NCBI GenBank assembly: GCA_002205965.3
Contig: NADL03000132.1
Location: forward strand, 62,001-126,000
Direction of reading: 5' to 3'
DNA from: Kappaphycus alvarezii
Lineage: Eukaryota > Rhodophyta > Florideophyceae > Gigartinales > Solieriaceae
DNA length: 64,000 nucleotides
The translations under genes were made by a program, and so were the position numbers. Under the pieces are notes generated by a model, which was given only the letters and a program-made list of their open reading frames with translations, did no database searches and was not told where the DNA came from. Below are positions 19,847-28,765 of the stretch, piece after piece (position 1 is the stretch's first letter; each line of letters starts with the position of its first letter).

Positions 19847-21595
19847 TACGCCTAAACGCTTGGTTCGCCGACGACGGTACCGTCATCGCCCCTGTCAACC
19901 TTTGTTCTGAGGTTCTCCACTTCATCTCAGACCGTGGAAAGCCAATCGGGTACTCTATCAACATGGCGAAAACAACGCTATGGCGTCCTGGCCCGGATCC
20001 CCTCCCCGCGTCCCTTCGGTGTGCCATACCCTGCACGATACGTTCTCACAATTCCGTGACAGTCCTCGGATCCCCAATCGGCACCCCTCAAAGCTGCCAG
20101 TCTTTTCTTGCCTCCCGCGTACATGCTATTTCCGAGGTTTGGTCGCGCATCTCCAGATTGAATGTTTCTCAACTGGGCTACCAAATACTGAGACACAGTG
20201 CCAGTTCCTGCCGCCTGATCTATATTCTTCGCTGCCCCCCGCCGCATCTCACTCTTTCCGGAGCTCAAACCTTTGACTCTGGAATGTGAAGGGTGTTCGA
20301 AGACATGCACCGTCGTTCCCAGACAGTGCCTGGCTCACCGCCCAGCTTCCACTCCGTATGGGAGGGCTCGGACTGCCCCTAGCCGAAACCATCGCAGAGG
20401 CATCTACGCTGGCTCTGTTCTCTCCTCCTACTCACTTCTTCGCATCCTCCTCCGTGATAGCTTCGACGTCTCGCCCTTGATCTCAACGCCTCTCGCCTCT
20501 ATCCGGGCCAAATACAGCCTCACCGACAGTTTCTCCCCCCGCCGTCCTTGCTGGCCTCCGCGCCTCTCCTTCCCCCGGCCTGTCTGACTTCCAGACAACC
20601 GCTACTGCTGAGATCTCAAAGGCGCTTCGAGCCAAACTTCTCTCTTCCGTCGACCTTTCCTCCCCCGAACGCTCCCGGCTACTCCGCCGCCTAGCTTCCG
20701 CCGCTTCTTCCCACGCCTCCCGTCCCTTTCACAACCTCCCACAGAGCCATCTCGGTACCCGGGCCGCTCCTGAAGTCTGGCGAACCATAGTTTGCCTCCG
20801 TCTTGGTGTCCCCATCTTCTCTGGCACACAACCCTGCTCTTATTGCGCCGCCACCCACTTCCGCACTGTCCCCACCCTGGATTCCTTCGGACACCACGCC
20901 CTGTCTCTCCCTGCGCAGACGGCTCCATTCGGCGCCACAACTGTTTTCGCGACCGCCTCATTTCAGAGGTATCACGCTTATCAATTGGGATTCTCCCTGT
21001 CAGGGAATGGACCTTCCCGCAAGACTTGCCCCGACCCTCCAACTCCCGCCGCCGCCTCGACATCTACATCGATGATGTCCAGTTCTCTCCCATCCCGCAG
21101 GGCCACGACGTCACTGTCATCAGCCCCCACTCCGCTCCATACGCCAACAGCGGATCCACACGCCTCTCACTTCTTTTGCTGCATCTGAGCGCGCGAAATC
21201 TCTCCGCTATGGTCACCTCTGCGCCAAACTACGTGCGTGTGGATTCGCTGTTGGGCGTATGGAGCAGTGCTGTAAGGGATAGGGAGCGGTAGATCCGAGA
21301 CGTTTGGAAAAGGGTTGGGCCGGCGAGATCGAAAGGGTAGCAAGCGCTTACCCCTGGAGAATTAGGACGACTCCGGTTGGTTGTCAATTTATATCAAACA
21401 GTGGCTGGAGAATCTAGAGTACTCTGTGGGTTTGGACTCTGTGGGCGCACTGCGGAAAATGAATACTTTAATTATTTTTGGCGGTAACCGACGCCGGGAA
21501 TCCAACCCTAAATTAGGAAATGCCCAAAGACTTCATTTTCGGAATCCGTATTTCGGTACTGTACCTCGGTAATTAAATGAAAAAATACAATGGTA
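19847..21595 (+). repeat. Right arm of large inverted duplication (family B 3' half plus flank)
   Basis: Plus-strand partner of 14741-16487. It opens inside the RT at NAWFADDGTVIAP and runs through thumb, knuckle, LDIYIDD, HDVTV and the 30-bp inverted repeat to the same 200-bp flank. It is directly followed by the inverted Harbinger end, with no family A insertion between them. Confidence 0.9.
21135..21264. repeat. 30-bp inverted repeat around a 71-bp segment (right arm)
   Basis: Arms 21135-21163 and 21235-21264, same sequence as 15073-15203 in reverse complement, with one base missing in the first arm. It was therefore present before the large duplication. Confidence 0.85.
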
Positions 21596-21915
21596 CAGGA
21601 CTTGAGTGGCACGCAGATTGCGTGTGGCAATCAAGTTAATATAGAGAGCTTACGCACAAGAATTCAGAATAAAACTACTAAATTTCAGCAATAGAATTAC
21701 AGTCTGTAATTCAATTGCAGAAATTCTGGAATGAAGTCGTGAGGTAAATTGCTGAAATGTGACCTGTTAGTGAAGACCGTGAGAAATGGTTGTGAGGAAT
21801 AAACATGGTACAGTAGAAGTATTCGCGCCAGTTCACCGACCACCCATCCCTTCATCATGGACAAGGTTAACAACGTCAACACTGCGCATGTTCCTTCCCC
21901 TTCCCTTCTCCTTCT
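21596..21915 (-). mobile_element. Truncated Harbinger right end (inverted copy of 9998-10312)
   Basis: Reverse complement of the right end and the Myb-like gene start of element H1, with several substitutions (for example the end reads GAGCTTACGCAC here and GAGCTTTCGCAC there). It includes the start region of the Myb-like protein and stops in its Pro/Ser-rich part at 21915, where family B fragment 2 begins. It marks the outer edge of the inverted duplication. Confidence 0.85.
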
Positions 21916-22245
21916 AATCTCTCGGCTATGGCCACCTCTGTGCCGAACTACGTATCGACTTCTAACCGATGGCTTTCGATGTATACGGGTCTGCCGGTCC
22001 CGGTGCCGAACGAGGTCTGTCCAGAATTGATGAGTACATCGCTCATACGGAAAGGCAGTAGCCCTGCCTTCGAGTGCGATCGCTTGTTCACGATTATCAG
22101 TTTCGCTCATACAGCAACGAACTTCTGTCGCGATCAACCGACGACAACTCAACCGCTCCTGGCTGGGATAGATTTTTTCCCTTTTGAGGGCCGGTATCCC
22201 CACTTTCCTGCTTGGTAAAGTCTTCCTCTTCTTCTTCTCTTCTTC
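21916..22245 (+). mobile_element. Family B 3'-end fragment 2
   Basis: Starts within the YGHLCAELR codons and continues to the family 3' UTR (TTTTGAGGGCC...TTGGTAAAGTC) and a CTTCTT-rich tail. A few point differences from fragments 1 and 3. It directly abuts the Harbinger remnant, as expected for a 5'-truncated insertion or a breakpoint. Confidence 0.8.
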
Positions 22246-22434
22246 TTCATATTTTTACCATGTACTAAGGTAATTCGAAATTTTGCATGTCCCCTACAAC
22301 CATGATACCAACCTCCAATTACTGTACTCCCATTTTGGTTGGAGCTATGCTTGCAATAGTAACCCGAAAAGTATATCGTGATTATAGCTCTCTTTGACTC
22401 TTGCCATCTTCCTTAAACTCTCTCCCCTTCCCTC

Positions 22435-22917
22435 CTAGACTGCCTTCTCCAACCTTCATTCTGCCACGCTCGGCGCCTGCGCCGCATTAGGCGCGGCGCC
22501 GGGCACTCGTGTCCTCGCGCGTCTTGCGGATCGCACACTTTACGTTTCCGGGGCTCTAGTTGCATCGGCTAGGGATATGGCATTCTCAAGTGGCGGTTTC
22601 TCCCGTGCCAGGAAGGCTCGCACCCTCCACCAAGTAGCGCAACGCTCAGTGCACTCTGCCGCACTCAACCGTGGCGATTCTTCCGCCAGCATGGAAGGGT
22701 TCCTGAGCCAAACAGTCCTGCCGGTCGTACCCGAGGCCATTCTTCTGGAGCACCTGTCTTTGTCGCCGTCGCTTTCTGGAAGCATCGTGCTTACAGTGGA
22801 AGTGCTTCAAGCGATTACACCCATGGCTCGCCACGTTTGTGATGGTTGGATTTTTTCTTCCCCCATTTTGCCGGGCATCGCACTACTGGAACAACGCGCA
22901 AGACGACACTTTGCTGC
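22435..22917 (+). CDS. Unrecognised GC-rich coding-like fragment
   Basis: After a stop at 22434 a plus-strand frame is open for about 160 codons up to the family B fragment at 22918. It contains LGACAALGAAPGTRVLARLADRT, and from an internal ATG (22577) MAFSSGGFSRARKARTLHQVAQ. Composition is GC-rich and Ala-rich and lacks the low-complexity look of the surrounding debris. A CCTCCTAG at 22427-22434 could be a splice acceptor. I do not recognise the family. The C-terminus is replaced by transposon sequence, so if it was a gene it is truncated. Confidence 0.35.
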
Positions 22918-23225
22918 TCTTAACACCTCTGCGCCGAACTACGTATCGACTTCCACCCGATGGCTTTCGATGTATACGGGTCTGCCAGTCCCGGTGCCGA
23001 ACGAGGTCTGTCCAGAATTGCTGATTACATCGCACTACGTAAAGGCAGTAGCCCTGCCTTCGAGCGCGATCGCTTGTTCACGATTATCAGTTCGCTCGTA
23101 CAACAACGAACTTCTGTCGCGATCAACAGACGACTACTCGACCGTTCCTGGCTTGGATAGATTTTCCCCTTTTGAGGGCCGCTAGCCCCCTCTTTTCTGC
23201 TTGGTAAAGTCTTCTTCTTCTTCTT
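22918..23225 (+). mobile_element. Family B 3'-end fragment 3
   Basis: The best preserved terminus. The frame HLCAELRIDFHPMAFDVYGSASPGAERG continues through a 66-residue tail ending NRRLLDRSWLG-stop at about 23160, then a 50-bp 3' UTR and a (CTT)n tail at 23208-23226. It defines the natural C-terminus of family B ORF2 and shows the element ends in a simple repeat rather than poly-A. Confidence 0.85.
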
Positions 23226-23645
23226 CACTTGGCCACCGTCTATGACGGAATTCGCTCAGACCTAGAGCTCGCCCCTTCAGTCCTTAAATCAAACAGGCCC
23301 ATCGTCAACGTTCCGTGTCTACCGAACCCCTCACGTCCCTCACAAATAAGTAACGAGCAGCCCCAATCTTCTCAGGAAGCCGCCCTATCACATTCAACCC
23401 CGATGTCGCCTACGGGCAGGCGTACACTGGGCGCGCGGTGAGACTATTACGAGCTCGGAACAGCGAACAACTTGGCCCTTTTGGAACTGAGCCCTGTTAC
23501 ACCAGCCTCTACAGCAAACGAACCACCAGTCAGCACCTCATGTCTACCGAACCCCTCACGCTCATGATTTGTCGATGAAGGGAAGGCCTTATCTTCTTCG
23601 GAGGAAGCCCGCATGTCATTCAACCCCGAGGACGAGGATCAGTAA
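23226..23645 (+). repeat. Coding-like sequence with an imperfect internal direct repeat
   Basis: The blocks at about 23310-23405 and 23545-23640 share TGTCTACCGAACCCCTCACG and a downstream GGAAGCC..CA..TCATTCAACCCCGA, so they are diverged duplicates about 235 bp apart. The first block is open as Pro/Ser-rich codons; the second is shorter. The segment ends at a GTAAGT-like site after GAGGACGAGGATCA (about 23629-23646). Not recognised. Confidence 0.45.
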
Positions 23646-23719
23646 GTGTTAGACTTACGCGCAGGTTGTGATAATGCAAGACTCCACCTTTACATACCAA
23701 TTTTATCCGGCATTACAGC

Positions 23720-24058
23720 CGACCTTATTTTTCAATCATTAAAACACCCAGTTTTCCCCTTTTGCCAGCCATCTCTTGGGATCGGCTAGGAGAATCTGCC
23801 AAGAATTGCAGTTTCCTCATGGTCCTTGCAGACACTCTACTGGTGGAAATGTTCAGCACACCTGGGACCAATAACATCTGCAAACCAATATAACAAATCA
23901 TGCAGGGAACAACTGGCCTCATACGAAAAATAGTAATAAACCACATAATTCCTCCAGCTCCAAATTAGACAGGATGTCTGCAAGTTACGTAATGTTAGTC
24001 ATGAGTTGTTGCTCATCTGGGTTGCACAACCTGCGGTCTCCATCTCTTTCCGAACAAG
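23720..24058 (-). repeat. Dispersed 330-bp repeat, copy 1
   Basis: Aligns end to end, as reverse complement, with 39625-39950. Shared stretches include TTCGGAAAGAG, TGGAGACCGCAGGTTGTGCA, AGGCCAGTTGTTCCC and GTCCCAGGTGTGCTGAA. A reading frame (SARTMRKLQFLA...SRSQE) is open in both copies. However, the differences fall at all codon positions and stops interrupt upstream, so coding is not established. Confidence 0.75.
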
Positions 24059-24161
24059 AACTGCGTGTATTTTTCTCTTTGACGTGACGAGACCTTTGAT
24101 CCATCAATCAAGTGAATGAACTCCGTGCATACCTGAAACATGGAGGGGGCATACGGGGCGC

Positions 24162-24555
24162 TGGTAAAGGAACAGTAGAGACGATGGTAGTGGTTTTCCG
24201 AAGGTTGGGGGCAAAAGGTGTATGGGGTGTACTCAGATTCCCGCAAGAATCCAGAAGTAGCCCCCTTTATATAGATAGTACTGTAGCTCTACTCTAGACG
24301 TTCTATACTTTGTTTGCTTAGTAGAACTTACTCGAAAGTAGAGGTGTTACTATAGAATTGTACTATCTGGAATAAAACTAAGTAAATAAAACGATGACAT
24401 GGGGCTGCACGTCAAATAAAACATTAAAAAATCGAACTTCTAAATCTATTCAATACGATGCATTTTCTCTGTTACACGACTGTTTAATAGAGAACTGACA
24501 TGACAAAAGCGGACAAGTCTCTATTACACAGCGGTGTAGCAGAGATACTGTTACG
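24162..24555 (-). repeat. 3' LTR of Gypsy element G2
   Basis: Direct repeat of 28373-28765, with many substitutions. It contains the transcription- and polyadenylation-type words TATATAGATAGTA and AAGTAAATAAAACG. On the minus strand the adjacent internal sequence is a purine-rich GGGGGAGGGAATAG, a good polypurine tract for plus-strand priming. The LTR ends are TG...(C/A)CA-like, with the first base mutated in this copy. Confidence 0.88.
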
Positions 24556-24799
24556 CTATTCCCTCCCCCGGACTATTGACGTCTTATTCAATGAAATACG
24601 GGAGTATATTATGTTTCCGAATATACTCTTAGAAAGCATCCGTTACTACAGTAGATCTATATTCCGTAACATCAACGAAGTCCTTCGTTGGTTGCCACTC
24701 CGCGTCATGGCGTGGCACACTACGCATCAAAACCAAGAACTTGTAACGCCATCTAGCCTTTTTGTGATCCAATATTACCTCTGCTTCCTGTTCTGGTCC

Positions 24800-25830
24800 A
24801 CCAGGCAGTTAAAGTGGTGCAGGTTCAGGAGAAATGGGTAAAGCAATGTTATCGGGCTGCTCCAAATGTGGTGTGGGTGAATGATATAAATGACTGGATG
24901 GATTCTAAAATGAGCAAGGGGATCCAGTCGAACAGCATTCTTACCAATTAGCTCCTTAACCACAAATGGCCCAAATCTGGGCGCACTAAGCTTTTTAGAA
25001 TCCTGGGACCTTTAATAAGAATCCATAAACAACGAAAGATTGATCCCTACCTTTGAACCGACTTTGTAATCTGGAACCTTGTATCGCCTTGAATTATATG
25101 CAGCTTGCCGAGCTTTTGCCACTTTGTAGGCAAATTGCGCATCTTTAAGAGAAATCTTGAGCTTGATACGAAAGTCCTTCAAACTCTGAAGATGTATGCT
25201 GCTCTTAGATAAGAAGTACCATGACTATTTAAGTCTTCATCCTAAGTCCAGGTCAAATAATGACATACCCAGATCATCGCTCACAGCTGAGTTGTATGCA
25301 AATTCTGCAGAGGGAATCAGTTAATCCCAGTCATCCTGATTATTCGAGAAATACCAACGGAGATATTTTTTGATCATTTTATTCATAATCGCGGAAGCAC
25401 CATCTGTTTGTGGGTGTCTACTTTTATTAATTCTCAATTTCTCCCCACAAAGATTCATCAGTGTCTTCCAAAACTTTCACATAGTCGTCCGGCAACCCGT
25501 GGTTCTTGAAGATGTTCGCGAAACAGTCTCTATCCGTATCCTTAGCATTATCTGAAGTTTTGGATTTCAGAAAATGGACTCGACGAGTAAGCTAATCAAC
25601 CCAAGTTGTTGTCGCATCATGACCGCTCCTTGTCAGGGGTAGCCTCATAATGAACTCTGTAGCTAATGATCCTCATCTGCGGTCAGACAATTCCAGTGAC
25701 ACTGAAACAGTCAACTTTTTTTTGATTAGAGTCCTTATTTTGCTGACACGTGAGACATCCTTCACAATACTTTCGAACATCCCGGCTCTTATGTTTCCAA
25801 TGGACGTTATCTAATGTGTACTGCGTCCCC
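24800..25830 (-). pseudogene. Integrase and C-terminal domain of Gypsy element G2
   Basis: Minus-strand reading shows the zinc-binding motif end YCEGCLTCQQNKDSN (about 25745), the core start PLTRSGHDATTTWVD then LTRRVHF, NHGLPDDYVK, SRHPQTDGASAIMNKMIKKYL (catalytic-core DE region), DDWD-stop-LIPSAEFAYNSAVSDDLGMS, and a C-terminal VKELIGKNAVRLD...AHFRIHPV. This is a Ty3/Gypsy integrase. Several stops (for example after DDWD) and small shifts inactivate it. It is recognisable over almost its full length. Confidence 0.82.
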
Positions 25831-26153
25831 GCAGTCGATGAGGTGCCTTTGCTCTTTCCTCCAATTCGATCTCATGATCAACTGATCGAATCGGAGGAAG
25901 CCTTCTCGGCAATTCATCCTAAAATACCTCTTTAAAATTATCCATTAATCTGCTCATTCTTCCATTGAACTTTGAATGTGTCACTCCTCTCATATTGTAA
26001 ACTTCAAGTAACTGAAATACTTCGAAGTCACCCCCACTCCCAGCATCGTCTAAATTTCATCACCCCAAATTGGACACATCAATACGTTTTCGTCATTGGA
26101 ATCAATCACTGGAATGGAAGCTTCTTTCACCATCAAATCCAGTTTCCGATAAT

Positions 26154-26650
26154 CTAAGCGTGGATTGTGGTCAAATTCCATGGCATTCCCAACATAACAT
26201 CATACCTGGTTTGGGACACAGCCCAACTAGAAGTATATGTATGTTCGCCTAACTGAATAGTTCCGTTGGAAATGATCTCAGATACTTCCTCAGTAATTCC
26301 CTTCTGTGAATGGCAAATAATGACTCGTTCACGCCGAATCTCAAACAAGTTCCTACTTTGCTTCAGTAACTCGGCTGAAATCACGTTTGTATTGATCCCT
26401 CGTCCTTAGTACTTTGACTGATATTCCATTCAGGTTACATTCAAGTACTAAAAAAGGCCCCACCGTTATAGGCCATCAATGGGGATGCTGTCATCATGAA
26501 TAGATATGATTCCATTGGATTCGGCTTCGGAGATTCTCGTCTTTTCCTGCCCACTGAGAATTTAGCCCCGGTGATGTCCAAAACAGTTTCACTCCGCTCA
26601 TTGCGACATATGTTCACATTCACTGATGTTCTCACCTGAGTGTTCACTAA
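26154..26650 (-). pseudogene. Aspartic protease of Gypsy element G2
   Basis: The frame at 26441-26647 has TVLDITGAKFSVG, where other proteases have D-T-G-A; an extra Ile codon splits the triad (D-I-T-G). The next frame (26154-26384) ends QTRYDVMLGMPWN, the second hydrophobic motif of Gypsy proteases (ILGMPWL). The two pieces are in different frames. Directly after this motif the RT should begin but is absent. Confidence 0.7.
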
Positions 26651-26779
26651 TTCAGGTAGACCAACTATTTTTCCGAGTCAAACCCATTCAAATCATTACT
26701 TTGTCCTGCCTGTGTATTGATCGCCACTATGCGAGTGATACCCCTGTTATCTTTATTACCGTTTGTTTTTCTGTGTTTC

Positions 26780-27480
26780 TAAGGTCTGTATCCCACCTTA
26801 TGGCACGTAAAGCATTGGTTCTCCATCAAGTCTTTCCGACGCTGCCCATCTTTTTTATGGTGCAGGTTTCCGATCTCCATCAGCATAAGACGTAAGGCAT
26901 TTCGGTTTGTGTGGAGTGAAACTCTGTCAGTTAAAAACCCGCACTGTAAAATGCTCCATCAACGTGAAGAGCAGTGGAAGTCGCATCTCCAAACTTGGAT
27001 GGGTTCCCTTTACGATTCTCCACCAGAATGTGGGGTTTGAGACCTTCACAGAACCGCGCCAATTTTTCCGACTCATTGATACCGGGAATATTGATAAACA
27101 AATTCCTGAACTCCGAGAGGTACGCTGCCACATATTTTTTCTGGCGGATCTTGACAAGCTTGTCGCGAACTCGAACGACACTGTCCTGGGGGACAAACTA
27201 TGCCTCAACCAGGAGTTTGAAAGCTTCCCATGTAGGAGTGACAGCATTCTAGGACAAAACTGTATACCACCAGTTTGCAGCAGTTCCGGTCATGAATTTC
27301 GAAGCAAAGTCAAAAGCGTTCTGGCACTAATTACTTCTCCATGGCCCACCTCCATAAGTCGAAGGTACTTCTCGAATGAATGCAACCTTGGCCGAACTGT
27401 CAACGCTTCTCGAGTTCCTTCGAACAACACAGGCTTATTTGGTTTGAAGAAAGACATGTTCAACAAAAACTCTTACGTGT
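26780..27480 (-). pseudogene. Gag of Gypsy element G2
   Basis: The minus frame near 26931-27131 reads YLSEFRNLFINIPGINESEKLARFCEGLKPHI, a clear retrotransposon Gag core. Downstream at about 26810-26850 is a knuckle relic NQCFTCHKVGYRP, in which the His of C-x2-C-x4-H is Tyr and the last Cys is lost behind a stop. Upstream frames (27.25-27.47 kb) encode the N-terminal helices with frameshifts. Gag would form the particle around the element RNA. Confidence 0.7.
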
Positions 27481-28099
27481 AGCCGTACATCAACACTTAA
27501 ACTTGAACACAAGCACTTGAAGTTGAAATCTGCAAGGAATTAGTCCCTGGACGACGGGCTAGATACCTACCCGCGGAAAAAGTGACTCACCGGCATCTTT
27601 GATCACACCTACACTCCAGTTAGACTCAGCCATCCGTTTGGGATATTCCCACCAATCTACTACGTAGACCGCAATCGGTGTCCTTACCCTATGGGAAAGC
27701 CTCTTAAGCTGACCTCAAGCTAGCGAATAACCAAAGAATACTCGTTCTGAGCATGGAACCCTTAGTCCAAGTCCAGTCCAAGACTACCCTATGAAGCGTT
27801 ACCTGATCCAGTGAACCAGTCGGTGCACCTAGCTAACAACCATAGAGAGCAATAGGATTGTATAGGAATACTGTGAGGGGACCCTCAAATGGGACTTATT
27901 CAGAAGTACGGCTTTACTAAAGCAACTTAGCTAAGCCCAACTGTCCAGTATTGGTATTCTGAATAGGATCACGCAGCTTTATGAGGCATGCACGCTACCT
28001 GAACAGAATAACCTAGAGAAGAAAGCATTTGCTGCACCCAAGTTCCTGGCTACCTACCTTTCCAATTAGAAACCACGACCTGCGTATAAAAATGGGGTT

Positions 28100-28195
28100 A
28101 ATAGTACCTGGCACTCCAGCCCACAGGTACTCTCCTGTACCTGGCACTCCAACCCACAGGTACTCTCCTGTACTTGGCATTCCAGCCCACAAGAA
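28100..28195 (+). repeat. 36-bp tandem repeat in the 5' leader of element G2
   Basis: About two and a half units of a 36-bp repeat centred on GTACCTGGCACTCCAGCCCACAG with a GTACTCTCCT linker, at 28106-28190. It lies between the 5' LTR and gag, where packaging signals usually are. The later unit is diverged (CTTGGCATTCCAG). Confidence 0.8.
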
Positions 28196-28372
28196 CAGTA
28201 TATGATATTGCTTACAGTAACACCTGCCAGCAAAATTATTCCAACATTCACAACCACCCAAAGACATACACGTGTCAACAAGCTCGAACTAGAGCAATAC
28301 AAAAGCGAAAAAGCAGCGGAACCATCGAATGCGATGCTACCAGTGAAACAGAGAGGGACACAGCCAAAGCGC

Positions 28373-28765
28373 TGTTAAAGAAACAGTAGAGACGATGGTA
28401 GTGGGTTTTACAAAGATGGGGGCAAACGGTGTGGAGTGTACCTGGATTCCCACAAGAATCCAGATGAGCCCTTGATATAGATAGTACTGTAGCTCTACTC
28501 GAGAAGTTCTATACTTTGTTAGCTTAGTAGAACTTACTCGAAAGTAGAGGTGTAACTATAGAATTACATTATCTAGAATGGAACCAAGTAAATAAAACGA
28601 TGACGTGGGGCTCCACGTCAAATAAAAGCATTGAAGGAAAATAAAACTTCTAAATTCATTAACGACATTGCATTTTCTCTGTTACACTACTGTGTAATAG
28701 AGAAGTGGAATAGCGACAGCGAACAAGTCTCTATTACACAATGCTGTAACAGAGACATTGTTACA
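28373..28765 (-). repeat. 5' LTR of Gypsy element G2
   Basis: Direct repeat of 24162-24555. On the minus strand it begins TGTAACAATG and ends TTTAACA, a canonical TG...CA LTR. The inverted words GTAACAGAGAC and GTCTCTATTACAC near the start can fold as a stem. Confidence 0.88.

Larger units (their letters stand above)
24162..28765 (-). mobile_element. Ty3/Gypsy LTR retrotransposon with internal RT deletion (element G2)
   Basis: Two direct LTRs of about 393 bp bound a minus-strand internal region of about 3.8 kb with gag, a protease and an integrase plus C-terminal domain. Reverse transcriptase and RNase H are missing between about 26.15 and 25.83 kb. No matching target-site duplication is obvious. 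It would need another element's RT to move. Confidence 0.85.

Noticed and set aside
23725..23946. Reading frame SARTMRKLQFLA as an ABC-transporter-like exon
   Set aside because: A vague similarity only; changes between the two copies do not favour silent positions.
28090..28200. CRISPR-like array
   Set aside because: Two to three direct tandem units without spacers, inside an LTR retrotransposon leader in a eukaryotic genome.
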